Below, in pieces: positions 1 to 7,792 of a stretch of 64,000 nucleotides of DNA. Source of the DNA: an uncultured Lysobacteraceae bacterium. Its GTDB lineage: Bacteria > Pseudomonadota > Gammaproteobacteria > Xanthomonadales > Xanthomonadaceae. Made by a program: the position numbers and the translations under genes. Location of the stretch: assembly GCA_936911875.1 (NCBI GenBank), contig CAKZGB010000009.1:120370-184369 (forward strand), written 5' to 3'. The notes beneath the pieces are model-generated. The model saw only the letters and a list, made by a program, of their open reading frames with translations, did not search any database and was not told the origin of the DNA. Each line of letters opens with the position of its first letter. Position 1 is the first letter of the stretch.

Positions 1-386
1 TGCGACGGAACCGACGGAGACGAAATGCAAGGAGCAACCGAATCAGACGTTGGACTCTTGGCGGGTGCAGATACAGGGGCCATCAGTGTCGCTGGATCTA
101 CATCGAGCCCCGTCTGCGCCTTAATTGCACGCAGCAAGCCCGCCGGTGCCTGCGGTCTTCCTCCATGCGACGCCTGCGGCTTCCCGGACGCCTCATTTGG
201 GTTCTTAGGTTCAGCACAAAGAGGTATCCCAGTAGTCGCCTGGGCGGACGCCTGACGCCAAGGCCCCAGCGTACACACCACAATGACAGGAGACGCCAGC
301 ACCAAACTCCACGACGACCAACATTTGCTTCGTGTGTCTTTAGTGTTACTCAGAGTCAAAGTCCCCGAGCCAGCAGCGACCGTCAT
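1..386 (-). CDS. TonB-dependent receptor, N-terminal part (runs off left edge)
   Basis: An open frame from an ATG at 386 continues to the window edge without a stop (128 codons visible). After a long N-region there is a hydrophobic stretch (about residues 26-40) ending in an ASAQA-like signal peptidase site, then a Pro/Ser-rich linker containing GLLRAIKAQTGLDVDP. That segment aligns with GLLEALQRQHGIKPED in the broken receptor at 765-2700, which is how I assign the family; the plug and barrel would lie outside the window. The gene starts 23 bases after the small secreted protein at 410-589 and is probably co-transcribed with it. No good ribosome binding site is seen before the ATG, so the start is uncertain. 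The substrate is unknown. Confidence 0.55.
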   Translation of the reverse strand, partial: MTVAAGSGTLTLSNTKDTRSKCWSSWSLVLASPVIVVCTLGPWRQASAQATTGIPLCAEPKNPNEASGKPQASHGGRPQAPAGLLRAIKAQTGLDVDPATLMAPVSAPAKSPTSDSVAPCISSPSVPS

Positions 387-409
387 TCGACCGGAGGAAT
401 AGAATCCAC

Positions 410-589
410 TTAAATGCAGTCTATAAGCGAAGTAATGTTGCCCTGACTGTCACGTTGAGCTGTACAGCGATATGCTTGTCCAGTCTCAGGATCCCTAAAA
501 TAGACGGTGGTCGTCGCATGAGCGAGTGTCGGGAGTAGGCATGCAAACAACAAAGTTGTCGAAACCTTAGAAAAACGAGCTCTTTTCAT
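410..589 (-). CDS. Small secreted two-cysteine protein, upstream partner of a TonB receptor
   Basis: A 59-residue protein whose first 25 residues form a signal peptide (KR-rich start, hydrophobic core, cleavage after LAHA). The predicted mature part is only about 34 residues and has exactly two cysteines separated by 15 residues (RCT...DCI), suggesting one disulfide in the periplasm or outside the cell. I chose the ATG at 589 because a GGGG-rich ribosome binding site sits about 8 bases upstream; an in-frame GTG lies at 601. A related protein with the same TVY...CT...C pattern precedes the other receptor (2731-2940). I do not recognise the family; its position suggests a partner of, or accessory to, the downstream receptor. 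Confidence 0.65.
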   Translation of the reverse strand: MKRARFSKVSTTLLFACLLPTLAHATTTVYFRDPETGQAYRCTAQRDSQGNITSLIDCI

Positions 590-601
590 CCAACGCCCCA
601 C

Positions 602-764
602 CCCTCAATGTGAATACTCGAGTCTACCCAGCCCAGTTGAAAGCGTCAAGCGATGGCAAAAACCGCCAAATACCGGCATTCCTTTTTTGCGTCGCACGTT
701 GGATTTTCGGATTTCAAATTGGCACACGGAGCGGTCGAAATCACCGGGAAGCCTTCTACTTCTC
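602..764. other. Intergenic stretch between receptor remnant and small protein
   Basis: This stretch separates the end of the broken receptor from the next cassette on the same strand. I see no convincing hairpin terminator, promoter or coding frame in it; the short frames that cross it look like shadows. Confidence 0.4.
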
Positions 765-2700
765 CTAGTAGCTCCGTGCAATGGAGAACGTAAACATCGG
801 CGCAGAGCATTTACGGCTGGCTGTTTGGATAAAATGGAGTCCATCGTCGAATACGGTTGCATACTCTGATATGCCCTGGTTCAATCGAATAACCGAGAAC
901 CCCAAACTCCATAGCGGATTCAATCGGTAGCCCATTCCAATAGTCGCAAGTGCGGGCGCCGCCAATTCACTGTAATAACCGGGTCCGCGATACTGTCGCC
1001 CCTCATTGCGGTAACTGATACGCGCATTTAGGGAATAGGGCCCGTTTCTGTAACTTGCCGCAAATTCAGCCGCAGACTTCGGGAAGTCCTGCAACGTATT
1101 CGCCTGTGCCGTTTCACCGATCGCCGAAACCCGGTTGAAACTCGAGCTGCCTTGCAGCTGCAGTGTTCCCGGGAACCATTTCGTCAGCTTCAGATCCTTT
1201 TTGACCGAAACAGATGCCCCAAATACGTGTGCACGGTCCAATGACCACGGCTGCCTGAGCCACGTTCCGCCATCCGAATAGATGCGATCCCCCTGCACAT
1301 TTTTGAGTGTTCGATAGGACAGGCTCACAAACAGAGTTGAATTGCCGGACCGAATCAGATCGTCGGTCAGTACCAGGGTATCGATTGTACTGTCGTTGCG
1401 TCCGCGTTCGCCCCCGATCGGAGTTGCATCGAGCGGCAAGTTATCGGAACCCAGCGCGGGTATATCCCGCACCAGAAAGCGCTCAACGGTGGGTGCCCGC
1501 ACTGTTCGACTGTATGACAGCGTTGTGACGCTGGGTTGCCGATTACTGAAATTGACCGTAACGGACGGCTCAATCCAACTGTCGGAGAAATCATAACCCC
1601 CCCCCCCGGCGGGTGCGGGATTGCGTGCCCTCACACTGATACCAGGTCTTCCGCAGGCCCGCATTCACCGTCATTGACGGCCCCATAGTTCTGACGACCT
1701 TTGCGTAGACGGATCGGGTGGAATTTTGCCCGCGATCCTGATACCTGTGAATTCCGGCGCCATCGTTACTACGGTTCCATTCACCGCGGTTGTCGTATCG
1801 GGACCTTTCGAAGTCGAAACCGACTTCGGGTGACACTCCGACAATCTGTGGCCACCGGCAACTGCCGTCCAGTTCCAGGTTTCGGCGACTCCGCTCACCG
1901 CGAGATGCATTCGGCTCAATGACCTCATCGGTAAGACCCGGAAAGAATTCAAAGCGTGTGGAGAATTCGGAATCGTTCTCTGAATAGTTCATGGCGACTG
2001 TCGCAGTCGCATCACTCTCAAGTACCTTGCGCCAATCCAGGCCGGACCCGCGCACGACATCCCGGTTCCGTGTGGTGCGATTGCGGGACTCCAGGTCAAG
2101 GTGCTCACCCGTCCAGTCTTCGACGTCCTCGATATTGCCTTCACGGAATTACGGCGCATCACGATGTTGATGGTTCCGGCGACACCCTCACCTGCGTAGA
2201 CCGCATCGGAACCGAACGTGTAATCAACGCGCTCGACATCCGATCCGCGCACATTCGACAGTCTGAATCCAATCGGCGGTCGCCGCCCATCGACGAGAAT
2301 TCGCGTTGCACGTTCACCAAGACCCAACATGGAGACACCGCCGTTCGTGACGGTCAGACCAGGTGTTTTTGCCAGCACTTGCAGTACGTAGGGCTCATCC
2401 GGATTATCAAGCAAGTCCCATCCGATAATCCGCTTGGTGTTATCTCTGACTTCACTCACACCCTTAACGATCACAGCCCCCACACTGGGCGCTGCCGCGG
2501 AGGATGAACGCTGATTATTGTCCGGCGTGCCCACGGGCCGACAACACACAACAGACTCGTCAACCGGCCGCGAATAGGACGGCGCCATTTTGACGTCCTC
2601 AGGCTTGATGCCGTGTTGACGCTGTAACGCCTCCAACAGTCCTTGTGGTGGAGCATTCGTGCGAGCTACCGGTGCAGCCGCCCCGCGCTGTTTCGGCAGA
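765..2700 (-). pseudogene. TonB-dependent receptor, frameshifted
   Basis: Three consecutive minus-strand frames together encode about 645 residues of an outer-membrane TonB-dependent receptor. The first (about 2700 to 2150) carries the plug: PYVLQVLAKTPGLTV, the RILVDGRRPP stretch, ERVDYTFGSDAVYAGEG and AGTINIVMRR. The frame then shifts near 2147 (restoring one T gives RRNFREGNIEDVEDW). It shifts again at an 11-G run (1597-1607), after which barrel strands continue to a terminal SIARSY. The 5' end is also odd: no signal peptide and no good start codon are found in frame before the GLLEALQRQHG segment. An amber codon in the preceding small gene supports decay, though single-base sequencing errors could explain both shifts. 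Confidence 0.75.
1597..1607 (-). repeat. Homopolymer of 11 G (coding strand) inside the receptor
   Basis: Eleven consecutive C on the plus strand, read as G11 in the receptor. With 11 residues the upstream barrel frame ends at a TGA three bases past the run. With 10 (or 13) it would join the downstream frame that reads GYDFSDSW. The run is therefore the exact site of one frameshift and could be a slippage switch, a fixed mutation or a base-calling error. Confidence 0.85.
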
Positions 2701-2730
2701 CCGGACTCATTATCCGTTGGATTGCAATGA

Positions 2731-2940
2731 CTAGGGTTGAATCGGAGGTGCCGAGTCCAGTGCGATGCAGCCTCTCACTTCGATTAAAGTCTACTCGTCG
2801 TCGTAAACGCCGGTGCAGGAAAACCACTGATTATTGCGATCATCGTCAACATAGACGGTACCACTCGCCAGGGCAGCAGGGGGAAATAGCAGTAACGCAG
2901 AGAAAATAAGACTCGAAATAAGCAGTCTGACCGGATGCAT
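2731..2940 (-). pseudogene. Small secreted two-cysteine protein interrupted by an amber codon
   Basis: An ATG at 2940 with an AGGGG ribosome binding site 9 bases upstream opens a protein with a clear signal peptide (cleavage near AALA, residue 25) and a mature TVYVDDD segment, but it meets TAG at 2791-2793 after 49 residues. Reading through TAG as one residue, the frame continues TLIEVRGCIA to a second TAG at 2731. The two cysteines are then separated by 15 positions, exactly as in the intact relative at 410-589, so the TAG replaces a single residue. Type and family are inferred only from this pairing. It lies directly upstream of the broken receptor. Confidence 0.65.
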
Positions 2941-3023
2941 GTGTAAGCCCCTAGTTTCAAAGATATATTCTGATGCTAGCCGCGCCGATCGGACATTGCC
3001 AATTTAACCGACCTACACTGCAA

Positions 3024-3052
3024 AATGACCCGCCTCGAAGAGACGGGTCATT
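3024..3052 (-). terminator. Terminator after rpsN
   Basis: A 13-bp stem (AATGACCCG with CCTC/GAGA closing, one G-U type mismatch) with a 3-base loop, followed on the minus strand by TTTTG. It lies 52 bases past the rpsN stop and marks the end of the ribosomal protein transcript. Confidence 0.75.
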
Positions 3053-3103
3053 CTGCTTTGCAGTGCTGCTTAGTTATGTCGAGACATATCTAAGCGCCGC
3101 GAC

Positions 3104-3409
3104 TTACCAGGAAGCCTTGCGCAGGCCTGGGACGTCGCCCTTCATGGTGTGTTCGCGCAGCTTGTTACGGCCCAGGCCGAACTTGCTGTACACACCACGC
3201 GGACGACCGGTCAGCACGCAACGGTTTTGCTGACGCGACGGCGAGCTGTCACGCGGCAACTTTTGCAGCTTGGTTGCAGCTTCCATCTTTTCTTCGTACG
3301 AAGCGGTTTCCGAAGCGATCACTTTCTTCAGTTCGGTACGCTTGTCCGCATAGCGAGCGGCCAGCTTGGCACGCTTCACTTCGCGGTTGATCATCGAGGT
3401 CTTAGCCAT
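3104..3409 (-). CDS. rpsN: 30S ribosomal protein S14
   Basis: 101 residues with the long, zinc-free form of S14: the conserved core NRCVLTGRPRGVYSKFGL is present but there are no paired CxxC knuckles, only one cysteine. S14 sits in the 30S head and helps assemble the A-site side together with S3 and S10. It is the last gene of this ribosomal cluster. In most Gammaproteobacteria rpsH follows directly; here a terminator and a receptor cassette follow instead. Confidence 0.97.
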   Translation of the reverse strand: MAKTSMINREVKRAKLAARYADKRTELKKVIASETASYEEKMEAATKLQKLPRDSSPSRQQNRCVLTGRPRGVYSKFGLGRNKLREHTMKGDVPGLRKASW

Positions 3410-3427
3410 AATCTTTACCTGATCCTA

Positions 3428-3967
3428 TTAACGGAAGGGGAAGCGGAACGCTTCCAGCAAGGCCTTCGCTTCGGCGTCGGTCTTGGCAGTGGTGGTGATG
3501 GCGATGTCCATACCGCGCACCGCGTCGACCTGGTCAAAGTCGATTTCCGGGAAGATGATCTGTTCCTTGACGCCCATGTTGTAGTTGCCACGGCCGTCGA
3601 AGGACTTGCCGGACACACCGCGGAAGTCGCGGGTACGGGGCAGCGAGATGTTGATCAGACGATCCAGGAATTCGAACATTTTGTCCGAACGCAGAGTGAC
3701 CTTGCAGCCGATCGGCCAGCCGTCACGGATCTTGAACGAGGCAACCGAGACGCGCGACTTGGTGACCACAGCCTTCTGGCCGGAGATCTTTTCCATGTCG
3801 GCCACGGCATTCTCAAGCACCTTCTTGTTGGTCGCGGCTTCGCCGACGCCCATGTTCAAGGTGATCTTGACCAGCTTAGGCACTTCCATCGGGTTCTTGT
3901 AGCCGAACTTTTCGGTCAGCTGCGGAACCACTTCTTCTTTGTAGAACTTTTCGAGACGAGTAGTCAT
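3428..3967 (-). CDS. rplE: 50S ribosomal protein L5
   Basis: 179 residues, the usual L5 length. Conserved stretches include KLVKITLNMGVGEA near residue 30 and LPRTRDFRGVSGKSFDGRGNY near residue 110. L5 binds 5S rRNA and forms the bridge to S13 and P-site tRNA. It lies 12 bases after rplX and 18 bases before rpsN, within the continuous co-directional run. Confidence 0.97.
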   Translation of the reverse strand: MTTRLEKFYKEEVVPQLTEKFGYKNPMEVPKLVKITLNMGVGEAATNKKVLENAVADMEKISGQKAVVTKSRVSVASFKIRDGWPIGCKVTLRSDKMFEFLDRLINISLPRTRDFRGVSGKSFDGRGNYNMGVKEQIIFPEIDFDQVDAVRGMDIAITTTAKTDAEAKALLEAFRFPFR

Positions 3968-3979
3968 AGTTTCAATTCC

Positions 3980-4291
3980 TTAGGCGTCAATCGACGCACC
4001 GGAGCGGAACACACGGGTCTTGGTTCCATCCTCCAGGACCTTGATCGAAACGCGTTCGCCCTTGCCGGTGGCAGGGTTGAACAGCATGACGTTCGAGATA
4101 TGGATCGGGGCCTCGCGTTCGACGATACCGCCGGCCAGACCGGCCTGCGGGTTCGCCTTGGTGTGGCGCTTGATGATGTTGACGTTGGACACGGTGATCT
4201 TGTCGCCCTTAATGGCGAGTACTTCACCCTTGTTGCCCTTGTCCTTACCGGCGATGACGACGACTTGGTCGCCCTTTTTAATACGGTTCAT
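3980..4291 (-). CDS. rplX: 50S ribosomal protein L24
   Basis: 103 residues with the N-terminal KOW motif (KKGDQVVVIAGKDKGNKG) typical of L24, an assembly initiator that binds the 5' end of 23S rRNA near the tunnel exit. It is preceded by rplN with a 15-base gap and has a GGAGG-type ribosome binding site. Confidence 0.97.
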   Translation of the reverse strand: MNRIKKGDQVVVIAGKDKGNKGEVLAIKGDKITVSNVNIIKRHTKANPQAGLAGGIVEREAPIHISNVMLFNPATGKGERVSIKVLEDGTKTRVFRSGASIDA

Positions 4292-4306
4292 TTGAATTGC
4301 CTCCGA

Positions 4307-4675
4307 TTACAGCACTTCCGGCGCAAGCGAGACGATCTTCATGAACTTCTCGGAGCGCAGCTCGCGGGTGACAGGTCCAAAGATACGCGTACCAATGGGC
4401 TCTTGCTTGTTGTTCAGCAGCACGGCAGCGTTGCCGTCGAAGCGGATCAGCGAACCGTCCGGACGACGAACGCCCTTACGGGTGCGGACCACGACGGCGT
4501 CATAGACGTCGCCCTTCTTGACCTTGCCGCGCGGAATCGCGTCTTTCACGGTGACCTTGATGATGTCGCCGATGCCGGCGTAACGGCGCTTCGAGCCGCC
4601 CAGCACCTTGATGCACATCACTTCCTTGGCACCGGAGTTATCGGCCACGTCGAGGTAGCTTTGCATTTGGATCAT
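4307..4675 (-). CDS. rplN: 50S ribosomal protein L14
   Basis: 122 residues beginning MIQMQSYLDVADNSGAK, the standard L14 start, with VVVRTRKGVRRPDGS in the middle. L14 lies at the subunit interface and touches 16S rRNA. In Escherichia coli this gene opens the spc operon; here only 15 bases separate it from rpsQ and I see no terminator or promoter between them, so the S10 and spc genes appear to be one transcript. Confidence 0.97.
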   Translation of the reverse strand: MIQMQSYLDVADNSGAKEVMCIKVLGGSKRRYAGIGDIIKVTVKDAIPRGKVKKGDVYDAVVVRTRKGVRRPDGSLIRFDGNAAVLLNNKQEPIGTRIFGPVTRELRSEKFMKIVSLAPEVL

Positions 4676-4690
4676 GGTTCTGCTCCTCTC

Positions 4691-4963
4691 TTATGCTTCG
4701 GCAGCGCGGTTGACGATTTCAACCACGGTCCAGTTTTTGGTCTTGGACATCGGGGAGATCTCCTTGACGCGGACCACATCGCCTTCCATGCAGGAATTAT
4801 CGGCGTCGTGGGCGTGCAGCTTGGTCGAACGACGCACGTACTTACCGTACAGTGCGTGCTTGACTTGGCGTTCCACCAGAACGGTGACGGTCTTGTCCAT
4901 CTTGTTGGAGATGACTCGGCCTTCAACCGTGCGAATGGCTTTCTCTGTATTGTTGTCGGTCAT
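4691..4963 (-). CDS. rpsQ: 30S ribosomal protein S17
   Basis: 90 residues with the OB-fold signature RVISNKMDKTVTVLVERQVKH and the YGKYVRRSTKLHAHD stretch. S17 is a primary 16S rRNA binder in the 30S body. A 9-base gap separates it from rpmC. The C-terminus (EIVNRAAEA) is ordinary for the family. Confidence 0.97.
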   Translation of the reverse strand: MTDNNTEKAIRTVEGRVISNKMDKTVTVLVERQVKHALYGKYVRRSTKLHAHDADNSCMEGDVVRVKEISPMSKTKNWTVVEIVNRAAEA

Positions 4964-4972
4964 GGTGAGTCC

Positions 4973-5158
4973 TTACTTCTTCTCGGTCAGCAAGGTGTTG
5001 ACGCGAGCGATTTCGCGGCGCACAAGCTTGGCCTGATGGGTGGTGGCGAGCTGGCCCGTGGCCTTCTGCATGCGGAGCGAGAACGACTCCTTATGCAGAT
5101 CGGTCAGGTGAGCGCGCAGCTCGTCCGCGGACTTATTGCGGAGTTCTTTAATGTTCAT
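4973..5158 (-). CDS. rpmC: 50S ribosomal protein L29
   Basis: 61 residues, mostly helical, with KELRNKSADELRAHLTDLHK at the N-terminus and QLATTHQAKLVRREIARV in the second helix. L29 lies beside the exit tunnel and contributes to the docking area for trigger factor and SRP. Its ATG overlaps the rplP stop by one base (TAATG), implying translational coupling. Confidence 0.97.
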   Translation of the reverse strand: MNIKELRNKSADELRAHLTDLHKESFSLRMQKATGQLATTHQAKLVRREIARVNTLLTEKK

Positions 5159-5571
5159 TAGCGCACCGTGCGGGAAATGAAGGTGGTGGTCACCGACAGC
5201 TTAGCCGCAGCCAGACGGAAGGCCTCGCGGGCGACTTCTTCGCTGACACCTTCGATCTCATAGATCATACGGCCGGGCTGGATCTGGGCGACCCAGTATT
5301 CGACGTTACCCTTACCCGAGCCCATGCGGACTTCGATCGGCTTCTTGGTAATAGGCTTGTCGGGGAACACGCGGATCCACATCTTGCCGCCGCGCTTCAC
5401 GTGACGGGAGATGGCACGACGCGCAGCTTCGATCTGACGGGCGGTCAACTGGCCGAAGCTAGTGGCCTTGAGGCCATACTCGCCGAACGACACTTGGTTG
5501 GCCGACCAGCTCAGGCCGGTGTTGCGGCCCTTGTGGACCTTGCGGAACTTGGTACGTTTAGGTTGCAACAT
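5158..5571 (-). CDS. rplP: 50S ribosomal protein L16
   Basis: 137 residues starting MLQPKRTKFRKVHKGRNTG, with RISRHVKRGGK-like and WIRVFPDKPITKKP segments. L16 organises the A-site region of the 50S subunit and is needed for peptidyl transfer. Six bases separate it from rpsC. Confidence 0.97.
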   Translation of the reverse strand: MLQPKRTKFRKVHKGRNTGLSWSANQVSFGEYGLKATSFGQLTARQIEAARRAISRHVKRGGKMWIRVFPDKPITKKPIEVRMGSGKGNVEYWVAQIQPGRMIYEIEGVSEEVAREAFRLAAAKLSVTTTFISRTVR

Positions 5572-5577
5572 GGCGGA

Positions 5578-6315
5578 TTACCTCGCTTCACGTGCCGGAC
5601 GACCACGGCCCGGACGATCCTGACGGTCGCCACGGTCACCACGGCCTTGCGGCGCGTCGTCTTGCTTTTCCTGGCCAACTTGGGAGAAGTCAAACACTTC
5701 GCCCTTGTAGATCCAGACCTTGATGCCGATGATGCCGTAAGTCGTCAAGGCTTCGGCAGTACCGTAATCGATGTCGGCACGCAGCGTATGCAGCGGCACG
5801 CGACCTTCGCGGTACCATTCGGAACGGGCGATTTCGGCGCCGTTGAGACGGCCGGCCACGTTCACCTTGATGCCCAGGGCGCCCAGACGCATCGCGTTAC
5901 CGACAGCGCGCTTCATGGCGCGACGGAACATGATGCGGCGTTCGAGCTGCTGAGCAATCGACTCGGCAACCAGTTGGGCGTCCAGATCAGGCTTGCGGAC
6001 TTCGGTCACGTTGATGTGAGCAGGAACGCCCATCACTTCCGAGACTTCCTTACGCAGCTTTTCGATGTCCTCACCACGCTTACCGATCACCACGCCCGGA
6101 CGGGCCGTGAAAATCGTGACGCGGGCGTTGTTCGCCGGACGTTCGATCAGGATCTTGGAGACGCCGGCCTGAGCCAGCTTCTTGCGGAGAACTTCGCGCA
6201 CCTTAAGATCGGCGGCGAGGAACTCGGCGTATTGCTTCTTGTTGGCGTACCACTTGGAATTCCAGTCTTTCGAAATGCCCAGGCGGATGCCGGTGGGATG
6301 TACTTTATGACCCAT
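5578..6315 (-). CDS. rpsC: 30S ribosomal protein S3
   Basis: 245 residues from the ATG at 6315 (MGHKVHPTGIRLG), a start fixed by the family N-terminus; the open frame extends 29 codons further upstream without conservation. The KH domain is visible (TARPGVVIGKRGEDIEKLR, about residues 55-75), followed by the C-terminal domain with GTAEALTTYGIIGIKVW. The last 25 residues form an Arg/Gly/Asp-rich tail (GRGDRGDRQDRPGRGRP) slightly longer than in Escherichia coli. S3 forms part of the mRNA entry channel and its helicase activity. Confidence 0.96.
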   Translation of the reverse strand: MGHKVHPTGIRLGISKDWNSKWYANKKQYAEFLAADLKVREVLRKKLAQAGVSKILIERPANNARVTIFTARPGVVIGKRGEDIEKLRKEVSEVMGVPAHINVTEVRKPDLDAQLVAESIAQQLERRIMFRRAMKRAVGNAMRLGALGIKVNVAGRLNGAEIARSEWYREGRVPLHTLRADIDYGTAEALTTYGIIGIKVWIYKGEVFDFSQVGQEKQDDAPQGRGDRGDRQDRPGRGRPAREAR

Positions 6316-6328
6316 AAGAGTTCCTGCC

Positions 6329-6664
6329 TTACTTGCCTTCGCCCACAACCACAGTGATGTGGCTGGTGCGCTTGAGGATGCGGGTGCCACGGCCCTTTGC
6401 ACGCGCCATGAAGCGCTTCAGCGTAGGACCTTCGTCAACCATGATCGTTTGGACTTTGAGAGCGTCCACGTCAGCGCCGACATTGTTTTCGGCGTTGGCG
6501 ATGGCGGACTCAACCACCTTCTTGATCAGGTGAGCGGCTTTCTTGTCCGAGAACTTGAGCAAGTCAACAGCACGGCCGGCGGCCATGCCACGTACTTGGT
6601 CAGCAACCAGACGGGCCTTTTGGGGGGAGATACGCGCGGAGCGCAGAATTGCTTTAGCTTCCAT
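6329..6664 (-). CDS. rplV: 50S ribosomal protein L22
   Basis: 111 residues starting MEAKAILRSARISPQKARL. I chose the ATG at 6664 with GGAGA seven bases upstream over a TTG two codons earlier. The C-terminal hairpin (MARAKGRGTRILKRTSHITV) is the loop that lines the peptide exit tunnel, where macrolide-resistance changes occur in other bacteria; it looks unaltered. Confidence 0.96.
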   Translation of the reverse strand: MEAKAILRSARISPQKARLVADQVRGMAAGRAVDLLKFSDKKAAHLIKKVVESAIANAENNVGADVDALKVQTIMVDEGPTLKRFMARAKGRGTRILKRTSHITVVVGEGK

Positions 6665-6676
6665 CGTCAAGTCTCC

Positions 6677-6943
6677 TTACTTGCTCTTCTTATCCGCACC
6701 GTGACCTTTGTAGGTACGGGTCAGTGCGAATTCGCCGAGCTTATGGCCGACCATTTGCTCGTTAACGAGCACCGGGACGTGGTTCTTGCCATTGTGCACG
6801 GCGATCGTGTAACCGATCATTTCCGGCAGGATGGTGGAACGACGCGACCAGGTTTTAATCGGGCGCTTGGTTGTGCCGGCGTTTTCCACCTTGGAAATCA
6901 AGTGGTGGTCAACGAACGGGCCTTTTTTCAGTGAACGTGCCAT
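6677..6943 (-). CDS. rpsS: 30S ribosomal protein S19
   Basis: 88 residues beginning MARSLKKGPFVDHHL, diagnostic of S19, with ILPEMIGYTIAVHNGKNHVP and MVGHKLGEFALTRTYKGH. S19 binds S13 in the 30S head and contacts the A-site finger of 23S rRNA. Spacing is 6 bases from rplB. Confidence 0.97.
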   Translation of the reverse strand: MARSLKKGPFVDHHLISKVENAGTTKRPIKTWSRRSTILPEMIGYTIAVHNGKNHVPVLVNEQMVGHKLGEFALTRTYKGHGADKKSK

Positions 6944-6949
6944 GGCCGA

Positions 6950-7777
6950 TTAGCTCCTGCGATCGCGCACGATGAACTTCTGCGTGCGCTTGTTCTTACG
7001 GGTCTTGTAACCCTTGGTTGGGACACCCCAAGGCGTGACCGGGTGCGGATTGCCCTGGCCGGCCTTGGCCTCACCACCGCCGTGCGGGTGGTCGACCGGG
7101 TTCATAGCTGCACCGCGAACGGTCGGCTTGATACCGCGCCAGCGCTTGGCACCGGCCTTACCCAGCTTTTCAAGGCTGTGTTCGACGTTGCCGACTTCAC
7201 CGACGGTAGCGACGCATTCGACCGGCACCTTGCGCATTTCGCCGGAGCGGAGACGCAGAGTGGCATAGCCGTGTTCGCGAGCAACCAGATAGACACCGGC
7301 GCCGGCAGCGCGGGCCATTTGGGCACCCTTACCGGGCTTCATTTCGACGCAATGCACCGTGGTGCCGACCGGAATGTTGGCCAGCGGCAGGGTGTTACCT
7401 GCACGGATCGGAGCGTCACGGCCTGCGAGCACTTGGTCGCCGGCCTTCAGGCCCTTCGGGGCAATGATGTAGCGGCGTTCACCGTCGACGTACAGCAGCA
7501 GCGCGATGTGCGCAGTGCGGTTCGGATCGTATTCAATACGCTCAACCTTGGCGGGGATGCCAATCTTGTTGCGCTTGAAATCAATGACGCGGTAGTGTTG
7601 CTTGCTGCCACCACCGATGTGACGGGTAGTGATGCGGCCATAGTTGTTACGGCCACCGGTCTTGCCCTGCTTTTCAAGAAGCGGCGCGTACGGCGCACCC
7701 TTGTGCAGGTCAGGCGTCACCACGCGGACGGCGCTACGGCGGCCCGGCGAGGTGGGTTTAAAGGTCATCAAAGGCAT
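6950..7777 (-). CDS. rplB: 50S ribosomal protein L2
   Basis: 275 residues with GRNNYGRITTRHIGGGSKQH near residue 43 and the highly conserved MNPVDHPHGGGEA near residue 225, which contains the histidine linked to peptidyl transferase function. L2 stabilises subunit association and tRNA binding. The gene lies 15 bases after rplW. Confidence 0.98.
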   Translation of the reverse strand: MPLMTFKPTSPGRRSAVRVVTPDLHKGAPYAPLLEKQGKTGGRNNYGRITTRHIGGGSKQHYRVIDFKRNKIGIPAKVERIEYDPNRTAHIALLLYVDGERRYIIAPKGLKAGDQVLAGRDAPIRAGNTLPLANIPVGTTVHCVEMKPGKGAQMARAAGAGVYLVAREHGYATLRLRSGEMRKVPVECVATVGEVGNVEHSLEKLGKAGAKRWRGIKPTVRGAAMNPVDHPHGGGEAKAGQGNPHPVTPWGVPTKGYKTRKNKRTQKFIVRDRRS

Positions 7778-7792
7778 AGTCGTTTCCTATCC

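Noticed and set aside
605..862. An 85-codon minus-strand frame overlapping the receptor 3' end
   Set aside because: Out of frame with the receptor, no ribosome binding site, no domain or signal peptide.
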